In this document: piece by piece, positions 1-6,062 of the stretch
How the letters are laid out: the number at the start of each line of letters is the position of its first letter
Position numbering within the stretch: the stretch's first letter is position 1
The notes under the pieces: model-generated
Told to the model about the DNA's origin: nothing
Databases searched by the model: none
What the model saw: only the letters and a program-made list of their open reading frames with translations
Source: CAYJXJ01 sp964374095
Lineage (GTDB): Bacteria; Elusimicrobiota; Elusimicrobia; UBA1565; UBA9628
NCBI GenBank assembly: GCA_964374095.1
Contig: CAYJXJ010000162.1
Location: forward strand, 1 to 10,772
Reading direction: 5' to 3'
Length of the DNA stretch: 10,772 bases
Translations under genes and position numbers: made by a program

Positions 1-20
1 AGCTGAGATTTTAAGTCAAA

Positions 21-524
21 TCAGGCAGGCCAACCGACTTTTGACGCTGTGGGAACCGCGAGTTCATAGCAATTGCTGATCCCAAGCGAGCGGGCCCCGC
101 CGCTGTGGTGGATGCTTTCCATGGCCCGCCAGGCGGTCATCGTTTCATCGTGGGTTCTAAACGGTGAATGAAGCACCAGGGCATCCACGTAATCCGTGCC
201 GAGATTTTTCCGCGAAGCCAAAAATGATTGCGCCACCTGGGCGGCCAAGGGGGCGTTTCGATCGTAAGGCAACCGGGAGGGATCCTGGCCGTTCAACGAG
301 GTGAACTTCGTTTGGAGAAACAACGCTTCGCGCGTGATGCCTTTCTTCGCGAGAGTATTTAGAGCTTGACCGACGCCCGCTTCGGAGTAATGTTTGGGCT
401 GGCACGCGGTGTCGATGCCTCGGAAACCCGCCATCACGGCCTTTACAACCAGATCCGCGGTCCGGTCCGCTTTCCAAGCCGTGCCATAAATCAGCCCGGG
501 CATAGCCGCGACGTTGACCTTCAT
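21..524 (-). pseudogene. C-terminally truncated aldo/keto reductase
   Basis: Aldo/keto reductases are soluble NAD(P)H-dependent oxidoreductases with a TIM-barrel fold. The first 150 residues look normal. They show the catalytic tetrad in order: Asp38 (in RGIDTA), Tyr46 (HYSE), Lys73 (QTKF) and His119 (VLHSPF), followed by the LGISNC strand motif at 148-152. The reading frame then stops at residue 167, whereas family members run to about 270-330 residues, so the part that carries the rest of the barrel and the cofactor phosphate site is absent. Only 20 bases remain to the window edge, so a frameshift with coding sequence continuing outside cannot be excluded. I chose the ATG at 524, which lies 8 nt after a TAGAAT box. 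A TTG seven codons upstream (542) is in frame but would lie inside the terminator and promoter. It is probably an inactive remnant with its own promoter. Confidence 0.6.
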
Positions 525-532
525 GCTTCCAG

Positions 533-541
533 ATTCTAACA
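533..541 (-). promoter_or_regulatory. Extended -10 promoter of the aldo/keto reductase
   Basis: On the minus strand TGTTAGAAT (a TGn extended -10 plus TAGAAT, one mismatch to TATAAT) ends 8 nt before the ATG at 524. No convincing -35 hexamer stands 16-18 nt upstream, which is tolerated by extended -10 promoters. The spacing puts the transcription start at or next to the ATG. Confidence 0.45.
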
Positions 542-560
542 AAAGCCCCGGCTCGGGGAC
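541..560 (-). terminator. Short intrinsic terminator after the phosphoesterase gene
   Basis: Just past the stop codon of the phosphoesterase gene, the minus strand reads CCCCG-AGC-CGGGG followed by C and four T. This is a 5-bp all-GC stem with a 3-nt loop. The T tract is short, so termination may be partial. The aldo/keto reductase promoter follows directly. Confidence 0.5.
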
Positions 561-563
561 GCT

Positions 564-1550
564 TTAGGGGTTCAGCGCGGGCGCCAGGTCGATGACGGTG
601 ATCTCCGGCCGGCAAAGAAAGCGCACCCGCGGCGCCCTTTCGCCGGTCATGCCCAGGCCGCGGTTGACGTAAAGGGCCATTCCGCCGACCCGGTAGAGGC
701 CCGACTCGAAGCGCTTGCCGAACTTGGACAGGGTCATCAGCGCCCCGTAGAAAGGCAGGCGCACCTGGCCGCCATGGGTGTGGCCGGCGAGGTAGAGGTC
801 CATCCCGGCCCGTGCGGCCGCGTCCGCCAGGTCGGGATCGTGATGCAGGAAGAGATCGAGGGCCTTTTTCTTCGCGAGTTTCCGGGCTAGGAGCGGGAAG
901 TAGCCCGAGTTCTCAAAGGAAAGCCCGCTGATCCGCAGGGGCGTTCCCCGGATTTCGATCTCGCGGGTATCGTTGCGCAGGACCGCAACCGGGAGATCGG
1001 CGAAGGCATCCTCCGGAAGAAGACCGCTGTCGAAGTTCCCCGTGACCAGGTAGACGGGCGCCGCCCGCGCCAAAGTCTCCAGGGCTTTGCGCGCCACGGG
1101 AAGCCCCGCCTCCTCGTTGATGTAGTCTCCCGTCAGGACGATGAGGTCCGGCCGCAGCCCCGAAATCATTTCCGAGGCCCTCCATTCGTTGAGCGGCTCC
1201 CGCTCGGAATGGAAATCGGAGAGATGCGCGATGCGGACCCGGCCCGATGCCGGACTGATCTTCTCGGAACGAATCTCGGTCGTGGTGATCTCCAGCCAGC
1301 CCGGCTCGATGCGCCAGCCGTAGAGGACGCAAAGCAGGCCGCCCACCGCCATCATATTCAAACCGCGGGTAAGGACCCTTTGGGCGGCGGCCCCGCCACA
1401 AGGCCAGAACGGCGGCGGGGAGGCCGTCAGCCGGTGAAGGAAACGGTGGGCCAGCCACCGGAGCTCGAGGGCGACCGTCAGCCCGATAGCGCAGAGAAAC
1501 GAGAATAGGACCGCGATCTCGCCGGGCTTGATGTGGTCCCTTATCGCCAT
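564..1550 (-). CDS. Membrane-anchored metallophosphoesterase (YaeI/YkuE-like)
   Basis: This is a calcineurin-like phosphodiesterase/phosphatase of 328 residues, of the type that has N-terminal membrane segments followed by the catalytic domain (YaeI/YkuE-like; substrate unknown). Hydrophobic segments lie at about 11-30 and 66-80. The dimetal site follows: SDFH (Asp112, His114), TGDY (Asp142), GNFD (Asn172), HHD (His236/237) and the diagnostic AGHTHGGQ at 255-261. The GNH[DE] block has Phe in place of the usual histidine, which is assigned a catalytic role in this superfamily. The enzyme may therefore be slow, altered or regulatory. It has no promoter of its own that I can see and its start overlaps a doubtful 96-residue ORF by 10 nt, so it is probably the distal gene of the leftward operon starting at 2446. 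A terminator follows the stop codon. Confidence 0.88.
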   Translation of the reverse strand: MAIRDHIKPGEIAVLFSFLCAIGLTVALELRWLAHRFLHRLTASPPPFWPCGGAAAQRVLTRGLNMMAVGGLLCVLYGWRIEPGWLEITTTEIRSEKISPASGRVRIAHLSDFHSEREPLNEWRASEMISGLRPDLIVLTGDYINEEAGLPVARKALETLARAAPVYLVTGNFDSGLLPEDAFADLPVAVLRNDTREIEIRGTPLRISGLSFENSGYFPLLARKLAKKKALDLFLHHDPDLADAAARAGMDLYLAGHTHGGQVRLPFYGALMTLSKFGKRFESGLYRVGGMALYVNRGLGMTGERAPRVRFLCRPEITVIDLAPALNP

Positions 1551-1831
1551 CGAAATCGTTGGATGATCATCTCAAACCGCGCCGCGAGCCATATTGGAAT
1601 TGACTCCCGAGGGCGGGGCCTCTCGCGCGATTTCCAGAATCCCGGGGTCGGCGGACGGCAGGTTATCAAGCGAGTCGATGCGCTGGTAACGGAACCCTTG
1701 AATGCCACGAGCCACGCGCAGCAGGAAATGAGCTGAAGAGGTGTGAGCCGGAGGAAGGCCCAGCGGAACGCCCTGTGAATGGCGCGATCTCCGGGGGAGG
1801 GTGCGTTATCGAGCTTTTGTTCGACATTCAT
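1541..1831 (-). CDS. Doubtful small ORF (96 aa), possibly frameshifted
   Basis: I do not recognise this protein. The start at 1831 has a reasonable Shine-Dalgarno (GAGG, 10 nt upstream) and forms an ATGA overlap with the stop of the preceding 25-codon ORF. The stop overlaps the phosphoesterase start by 10 nt. Residues 1-45 contain a short hydrophobic stretch (LQLISCCAWLVAF). The second half is rich in Arg, Pro and Trp and looks less like natural protein. The next frame of the same strand is open from 1805 to its stop at 1572 and reads a more ordinary composition there (for example FRYQRIDSLDNLPSADPGI), but it has no good start. A frameshift near 1700 joining the two frames would explain both. 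It may equally be non-coding spacer. Confidence 0.25.
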   Translation of the reverse strand: MNVEQKLDNAPSPGDRAIHRAFRWAFLRLTPLQLISCCAWLVAFKGSVTSASTRLITCRPPTPGFWKSRERPRPRESIPIWLAARFEMIIQRFRWR

Positions 1832-1905
1832 CGCAACGTTTCCTCGCGCGCCTCCATCGGTGGAGGTGCTCCGGCGGCCGGGACGAGCCGCTTCAATTTC
1901 GCCAT
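1828..1905 (-). CDS. Possible 25-aa leader peptide ORF
   Basis: This is a 25-codon ORF (starts MAKLKRLVPA, ends EAREETLR). AGGAG stands 4 nt before its ATG, and that Shine-Dalgarno overlaps the stop codon of the zinc-ribbon gene. The stop TGA overlaps the ATG of the next ORF (ATGA), so three reading frames are chained head to tail. The chaining and ribosome site argue for translation; the product has no recognisable domain and the ORF is short enough to arise by chance. Confidence 0.25.
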   Translation of the reverse strand: MAKLKRLVPAAGAPPPMEAREETLR

Positions 1906-1912
1906 TGCTCTC

Positions 1913-2446
1913 CTAGGAGCCGGAAAACCGCCGGCGCGTCTCGTGCAGGTGCTTGAGCCGGTCCTCGAGCCGGCGCGCCTCGTCTGGCCGGCCCAGGCGG
2001 CGCGCGAGTTCGATGGCGGACTCGAAGGCTTCCTCGGCTTCGCGAAAATCGGCCCGCGGGGCGCGCGAGTCATAGAACCGCTCGTAGAAGTCCTCGGCCT
2101 GGGCCGCGAGACGCTTGAGCCTCTCCGCGTCCGTCATGGCTCCGGACGCGGCCTCCCAGGGGAGCTTGCGGAGCAGCCAAGTCCAGCCCGGACGGCCGCT
2201 CCTGCGTTCGATGTGGAAATCCGCCAGCCACCGGGCCGCGGAGTCCTTGAGGTCGTAGACCGCCGTTGATATCGAAATCTCGAACAAGCTGCTTAGATCG
2301 TTGGCGAAGGACGCATCGGCCCCCTCGGCGGCCAAGGCCAGGGCCCCGCAGGAGCATCGCAATGCGGGCCGCAGAGTCTTGGCCTCGGGCTTTTCGGCCG
2401 GAGTCTTCCGGCACCATGGGCAGGGGCCCGGATCGCTGGAGGCCAT
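1913..2446 (-). CDS. Hypothetical zinc-ribbon protein with helical C-terminus
   Basis: This is a 177-residue protein I cannot assign to a named family. The N-terminus carries CPWC (Cys9, Cys12) and CSC (Cys31, Cys33), a plausible small zinc ribbon. Residues from about 100 to the end are charged and helical, with Ala/Glu/Arg-rich segments (AEDFYERFYD, EAEEAFESAIELARRLGR) spaced like one or two tetratricopeptide-type helical hairpins. There is no signal peptide, so it is probably cytoplasmic. I chose the ATG at 2446 because a TTGCCC-N17-TAGACT promoter ends 8 nt before it and no start with a Shine-Dalgarno is available. The same open frame extends much further upstream, but only across the divergent promoter region and antisense to the repeat gene. 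It is the first gene of a leftward group that includes the phosphoesterase. Confidence 0.6.
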   Translation of the reverse strand: MASSDPGPCPWCRKTPAEKPEAKTLRPALRCSCGALALAAEGADASFANDLSSLFEISISTAVYDLKDSAARWLADFHIERRSGRPGWTWLLRKLPWEAASGAMTDAERLKRLAAQAEDFYERFYDSRAPRADFREAEEAFESAIELARRLGRPDEARRLEDRLKHLHETRRRFSGS

Positions 2447-2454
2447 GTCCGAAG

Positions 2455-2483
2455 AGTCTAGCGCGTCTGGGCCGAAGGGGCAA
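2455..2483 (-). promoter_or_regulatory. Sigma70-like promoter of the zinc-ribbon gene
   Basis: The minus strand has TTGCCC (2483-2478), a 17-nt spacer and TAGACT (2460-2455). The -10 ends 8 nt before the ATG at 2446, so the expected transcript is leaderless. The -35 hexamer overlaps the AGGGG-CAAT-CCCCT inverted repeat at 2476-2489. Confidence 0.45.
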
Positions 2484-2505
2484 TCCCCTGATAACCCAAG
2501 GGCCC
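2469..2505. repeat. Nested inverted repeat in the divergent promoter region
   Basis: The inner arms AGGGG (2476-2480) and CCCCT (2485-2489) flank CAAT. The outer arms GGGCC (2469-2473) and GGCCC (2501-2505) are also complementary, with 11 nt between the inner and outer right arms. The element covers the -35 of the leftward gene and lies upstream of the rightward -10. It could be an operator or chance in GC-rich DNA. Confidence 0.3.
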
Positions 2506-2523
2506 TCGTCCGCCGGGGGGGAT

Positions 2524-2532
2524 TGCTATAAT
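2524..2532 (+). promoter_or_regulatory. Perfect extended -10 promoter of the cysteine-repeat gene
   Basis: TGCTATAAT is a full-consensus extended -10 (TGn plus TATAAT). It ends 7 nt before the ATG at 2540, so the predicted start of transcription is the start codon itself. No good -35 is present, as is usual with TGn promoters. A run of seven G (2515-2521) lies directly upstream in the spacer. Confidence 0.65.
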
Positions 2533-2539
2533 ATGGGGA

Positions 2540-3280
2540 ATGCAGACCGCCGGGACCGCCTTCGCCCTGCTCGCCTGCCTCATGGGCGTGACCGAGGCGG
2601 CGCAAACGCGCGATCCATCCGCCGCGCCCCGCGAGTGGGCCCGGCAGCGCGAGTTTTGGCGCCGGCTCAAGACCGAGCCGGTTCCCGCTTTCTTCACGGG
2701 CCTCCCGGACAAGACGGTCGGGGGGACCTGCACGGCCTACGGCTGCTCCGATTGCGGGCTCTGCACCTCGCACGGCTGCCCGGACTGCCGGTCGGGGCAT
2801 CGCGGCGGGACCTGCACGGCTTACGGCTGCTCGGACGGGGGCGAAGCGAACGCTTGGGGCTTGGTCTCCTGCGGCACCTGCTCGAGCTGGGGCTGCCCGC
2901 GCTGCGACAGCGGTCGTTCCGGGGGGACGTGCAATTCCTGGGGTTGTTCGGATGGCGGCGAGCCCAATTCCTGGGGCGTCTCGTCATGCGGGACTTGCTC
3001 GAGCTGGGGGTGTCCGCGCTGCGAGTCGGGCTACTCGGGCGGGACGTGCAATTCCTGGGGCCGCTCGGACGGCGGCGAGCCGAATTCCTGGGGAGTCTCC
3101 GCGTGCGGCACCTGCTCCTCCTACGGCTGTCCGAAATGCGACTCCGGTTATTTCGGGGGAACCTGCAATTCTTACGGCTGCTCTGACGGCGGCGTTCCGA
3201 ACTCCTACGGAGTCGTCGCCTGCGGCACCTGCGCCCCTTCCGGGTGCCCTAAATGCGTAACCGGCGTCCCGAATAGGTAG
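2540..3280 (+). CDS. Secreted cysteine-rich tandem-repeat protein
   Basis: I do not recognise a named family for this 246-residue protein. Residues 1-21 form an export signal-like hydrophobic stretch (TAFALLACLMGV, then TEAA|Q) that lacks the usual basic residues. A short charged linker (22-60) follows, then five Cys/Gly/Ser/aromatic-rich units starting with GGTC at residues 61, 89, 128, 167 and 206. The first unit is 28 residues and the others about 39. A full unit has six cysteines, spaced C-x4-C-x13-C-x2-C-x4-C-x2-C, with Trp or Tyr beside the cysteines (GTCSSWGCPRC). The third full unit has Arg175 where a cysteine is expected. The CxxC pairs could bind metal or form disulfides after export; this is inference. 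It is transcribed alone and divergently from the zinc-ribbon gene, apparently from a leaderless start at 2540. Its last 76 nt overlap the convergent membrane-protein gene. Confidence 0.8.
   Translation: MQTAGTAFALLACLMGVTEAAQTRDPSAAPREWARQREFWRRLKTEPVPAFFTGLPDKTVGGTCTAYGCSDCGLCTSHGCPDCRSGHRGGTCTAYGCSDGGEANAWGLVSCGTCSSWGCPRCDSGRSGGTCNSWGCSDGGEPNSWGVSSCGTCSSWGCPRCESGYSGGTCNSWGRSDGGEPNSWGVSACGTCSSYGCPKCDSGYFGGTCNSYGCSDGGVPNSYGVVACGTCAPSGCPKCVTGVPNR
2720..3259 (+). repeat. In-gene tandem repeat, one 84-bp and four 117-bp units
   Basis: Units begin at 2720, 2804, 2921, 3038 and 3155, each with a GG(G/C)AC(C/G)TGC-like start. The first lacks the 33 bp that encode the GGEPNSWGVSS-type insert of the other units. 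Each unit is itself two related halves (GTC-x4-GC-x2 twice), which points to growth by duplication. The central units are nearly identical at the DNA level, and the outer ones have diverged more. Confidence 0.8.
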
Positions 3281-4320
3281 TCCCGCAGTCCCGGGTTGGA
3301 CCCGTCGAAGCGCCAAATCCAGGCGTCGAGGACGTAGTGGGTGGCCTGAGGCAGGGCCAAGAGCGGCACGAGGAGCCTGAGCCAGGGGCCCGGGTCCAGC
3401 GCCGGCAGGCTGCCGAAAGCGGCGCCGTGTTCGTGCCAGACGAAGAGATCCCAGAGCCCCTCCTCGGCGTAGGCCATGCCCACCAGCGGGAGCAAGAAGA
3501 GCAGCGCGAACGCCGGGCGGTGAAGCGGCTCCAGCCATGACTCCGTGCCCGGCCACTTGCGCCTGCCGTAGAGCCATACCAGCGCGAGGTAGGGGACGCC
3601 GTGGGCGACCACGTTGGTGACCGTGAAGGCGAGGTCGGAGTTGAGGAAGACGATGCCGATATACCAGGCCGCCGCCGTCGACAGCACGACGCCGATCTTG
3701 CCCCAGTTGACGCCGTGCCCCGCCCGGCCCACCTGGGCCTGGCGGAGCACGAAAGCCGTCAGCACCGCGCCATAGATCCATCCTGCGACTGCCGGCAACG
3801 CCGGCAGTCGCAAAAAATCCCCCGCCGTGAACCAGACGAATGTTCGTTCGCCGTTGCCGTGCCAGAATGCGAGGGGATAAAGCATGGTCGAATAGATTGC
3901 CACGGCGTCGAGCCGGTCGTCCCAGGGAGAGCGTCCCCCTCCCAAGTGCTGGTAGATCCTCAAGAATCCCCATTGCTGGCGCACGAAGTGAAAGACCGCC
4001 ACGTAGGCGAGGGCGCGCCAGAAGGCCAGGGCGGAGTGGCTGTAGAGGAGCACGCCGGCGGCCAGGCAGACGAGCGGGACGTTGACGTAGAGGCCGCGAC
4101 GCCGGGTGAACTCCGCGCGGTCGAAGTAGACGCGGTAGAGCGAGGAGTAGACGTGGGCCACGTCGATGGCCACGATGAAGACGAGCCACGCCCACAGCGG
4201 GATGTCGTCGGCCGAGGCGGGACGCCACAGAAGAGCGACGATTCCCGAGATGAGGGGCGGGCCGATGATGAGCGTCAGGTCGAAGGGGAGGGAGTGCAGC
4301 CACCGAGAACTTCCGTTCAT
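3205..4320 (-). CDS. Polytopic membrane protein of unknown function with conserved-looking histidines
   Basis: This 371-residue protein has roughly nine or ten hydrophobic segments (for example 17-31, 42-56, 80-95, 102-112, 180-192, 210-226, 230-250, 270-283, 315-325). Polar motifs sit at membrane edges: DVAHVYSSLYRVYFDR (52-67), FHFVRQQWGFLRIY (110-123), WHGNGER (153-159), AHGVPY (239-244) and THYVLDAWIWR (327-337). The five histidines His56, His111, His154, His240 and His328 fall in these motifs and could coordinate metal or haem, which I infer only from their placement. I know similar proteins only as uncharacterised. The ATG overlaps the transporter stop as ATGA, so translation is coupled and the two may work on the same substrate. 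The last 25 codons are antisense to the cysteine-repeat gene and read GTPVTHLGHPEGAQ, which looks like unconstrained tail. A 29-bp perfect inverted repeat lies within codons 170-179. Confidence 0.8.
   Translation of the reverse strand: MNGSSRWLHSLPFDLTLIIGPPLISGIVALLWRPASADDIPLWAWLVFIVAIDVAHVYSSLYRVYFDRAEFTRRRGLYVNVPLVCLAAGVLLYSHSALAFWRALAYVAVFHFVRQQWGFLRIYQHLGGGRSPWDDRLDAVAIYSTMLYPLAFWHGNGERTFVWFTAGDFLRLPALPAVAGWIYGAVLTAFVLRQAQVGRAGHGVNWGKIGVVLSTAAAWYIGIVFLNSDLAFTVTNVVAHGVPYLALVWLYGRRKWPGTESWLEPLHRPAFALLFLLPLVGMAYAEEGLWDLFVWHEHGAAFGSLPALDPGPWLRLLVPLLALPQATHYVLDAWIWRFDGSNPGLRDYLFGTPVTHLGHPEGAQVPQATTP
3784..3812. repeat. Perfect 13-bp inverted repeat inside the membrane-protein gene
   Basis: TGCGACTGCCGGC (3784-3796) and its exact reverse complement (3800-3812) are separated by three bases (AAC). 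On the plus strand a run of A follows; on the coding (minus) strand a run of T precedes. The element encodes residues LRLPALPAVA and could form a very stable hairpin in the mRNA. Confidence 0.85.
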
Positions 4321-6056
4321 GCCGGCTCGGATTCGGCATTATCACCGGCCGGCGCGGGTCCGCCCCAGCGGAGCGCGGCCGTCAGGGCCGCGGCATAGAT
4401 CAGGGCCGCGGGCGCGGCCGCGAAGAACTTCAGGACGCCGCCGCGCGCCATGAGCGCGGGATACGCCAGTGTCCCCAGTCCGGCCGCGATGGCCAGGCAG
4501 GCGGCCAGCCGCTGGAACGCCCGGGTCCGATCGAAGGCCAGACGCAGGACGATCATCGGCAGGGCGAAAGCCGCGGCCGCGCCGATCAAGGCCATCCAGA
4601 AGTTCCAGCCGCCCGCCAGCAGAACGGCCAGCCCCGCCCCCAGGGCGACCAGCACGGACGTCCAGTCAAAGGCTTCTTCCCCCGCGGTCGGGGGGCTCAT
4701 GGCGGTGTCGATCTTGCGGTCTTTGGTCTCCGGGATGAGCAGTCCGCCGATAACCGCCGTCGCCAGGCAGACGATGATCGGGTAGAGGAGCCCCGCGTAG
4801 ATCGCGCCCTCGCCGAAAGCCTCGCGCGCCCCGGCGGAGCTCGTGACGGCCGTCGCGATCAGGGGCAGAAAGCCCCCAAACCAGCCGTTGCCCAGGTGGT
4901 AGGGCAAAGACATCGAGGTGTAGCGTATGTTCGTCGGAAAGAGCTCCACGAGGAAGGCCGCGATCGGTCCGTAAACCATGGCGACGTAAATCATCTGAAC
5001 GGCCACCAACAGGGTCATGGCGGGAATGTTGAGCGGGGAGGAGAAGGCCTTGAGTCCCATGTAAATCGGCACGTAGGTTAGCGCCGCCAACACGCAGCCC
5101 GCCGGCATGATCCCCTTGCGGCCCCAGCGGTCGGAGAGATGTCCGAAGACGAGGAAGAACGGGGTTCCGATCGCCAGGGCCGCCGAGACGATCAGGTAGG
5201 AAATCTTCCAGTCGAGCTTGAGGGCCGACTGCAAAAACGTCAGAGCGTAAAACTGCCCGGTGTACCAGACCACGCCCTGTCCCGCGGTCGCGCCGAAGAG
5301 GGCGAGCAGGACGAAACGCAGGTTGGCCGGCTTTGTGAAGCTTTCCTTGAGAGGGTTGGAGGAGACATGCCCGCGGCTCTTGAGGCGCGTGAAGAGGGGG
5401 ATTTCCTTCATGGTGACCCGGATGTAGAGGCTCACGGCCAGCAGGGCGAAGCTCAACAGGAACGGAATCCGCCAGCCCGCGATCCAGGCCCCCGCCCCGG
5501 TGCGGAAGGCCTCCTCGCCCATGAGTATGCGCGTGGCCCCGATCACGGCCATGCTGAGGAAGAAGCCCAGGGTCGCGGTGGTCTGGATGTAGCTCGTGTA
5601 GTAGCCGCGTCGGGAGTCGGGGACATGCTCGGCGACATAGGTCGCGGCACCTCCGTATTCGCCCCCGAGGGCCAGTCCCTGGAGAAGGCGCAGGGCCACG
5701 AGCGCGACCGTCGCGGACAACCCGACGCTCTCGTAGGTGGGAAGAAAGCCCACCAGGGCCGTCGAGAGGCCCATCGTGGCCATCGTTATCAGGAAGGTGT
5801 ACTTGCGGCCGACCAAGTCCCCGATATGCCCGAAGACCAGGGCGCCCAAGGGGCGAACGCCGAAGCCCGCCCCGAAGGTGGCGAGGCTCGCCAGGAGCTG
5901 GGCGGTCTCGTTTCCCGGGGGAAAGAACTTGCCGCCGAAGAACACCGCCAGGCTCCCGTAGAGGTAGAAATCGTACCACTCGAAAAGGGTCCCCAGGCTC
6001 GAGGCGAAGATGACCCGCCGGATGGTCGCGCCGTCCCGCGCGCTTCCCGCGCTCAT
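4317..6056 (-). CDS. MFS transporter, MHS (metabolite:H+ symporter) type, with C-terminal extension
   Basis: This is an inner-membrane proton-coupled carrier, 579 residues. Family marks of the MHS group (ProP, KgtP, ShiA relatives) are clear: FEWYDFYLYG at 25-34, GHIGDLVGRK at 76-85 between helices 2 and 3, RLLQGLALGGEYGGA in helix 4, and GHLSDRWGRKG between the two halves. The 12-helix core ends at the usual PETKDRKID motif near 445-452. Members usually stop soon after this; here a 127-residue tail continues with about four more hydrophobic segments (LVALGAGLAVLLAGG, MALIGAAAAFALPMIVL, LAACLAIAAGLGTLAY, FFAAAPAALIYAAALTAAL). The substrate cannot be read from sequence; organic acids or compatible solutes are typical of the family. 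It is the first gene of a two-gene operon, with a strong promoter immediately upstream and an ATGA overlap with the downstream membrane protein. Confidence 0.92.
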   Translation of the reverse strand: MSAGSARDGATIRRVIFASSLGTLFEWYDFYLYGSLAVFFGGKFFPPGNETAQLLASLATFGAGFGVRPLGALVFGHIGDLVGRKYTFLITMATMGLSTALVGFLPTYESVGLSATVALVALRLLQGLALGGEYGGAATYVAEHVPDSRRGYYTSYIQTTATLGFFLSMAVIGATRILMGEEAFRTGAGAWIAGWRIPFLLSFALLAVSLYIRVTMKEIPLFTRLKSRGHVSSNPLKESFTKPANLRFVLLALFGATAGQGVVWYTGQFYALTFLQSALKLDWKISYLIVSAALAIGTPFFLVFGHLSDRWGRKGIMPAGCVLAALTYVPIYMGLKAFSSPLNIPAMTLLVAVQMIYVAMVYGPIAAFLVELFPTNIRYTSMSLPYHLGNGWFGGFLPLIATAVTSSAGAREAFGEGAIYAGLLYPIIVCLATAVIGGLLIPETKDRKIDTAMSPPTAGEEAFDWTSVLVALGAGLAVLLAGGWNFWMALIGAAAAFALPMIVLRLAFDRTRAFQRLAACLAIAAGLGTLAYPALMARGGVLKFFAAAPAALIYAAALTAALRWGGPAPAGDNAESEPA

Positions 6057-6062
6057 GCCGGA

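Noticed and set aside
2266..3186. Plus-strand open frame of 306 codons crossing the divergent promoter and the repeat gene
   Set aside because: Out of frame with the cysteine repeats, starts antisense to the zinc-ribbon gene and is Arg/Leu-rich.
2720..3259. CRISPR-like array
   Set aside because: Units are contiguous, in frame and coding, with no spacers.
3784..3817. The perfect hairpin as an intrinsic terminator
   Set aside because: On the plus strand it is followed by A, not T; on the minus strand the T run precedes the stem. It is also in the middle of a coding sequence.
2984..4345. Long minus-strand open frame of 453 codons over the repeat gene and membrane-protein gene
   Set aside because: Arg/Pro/Ala/Gly-rich shadow of GC-rich genes; the membrane-protein frame has clear hydrophobic segments and an ATGA coupling.
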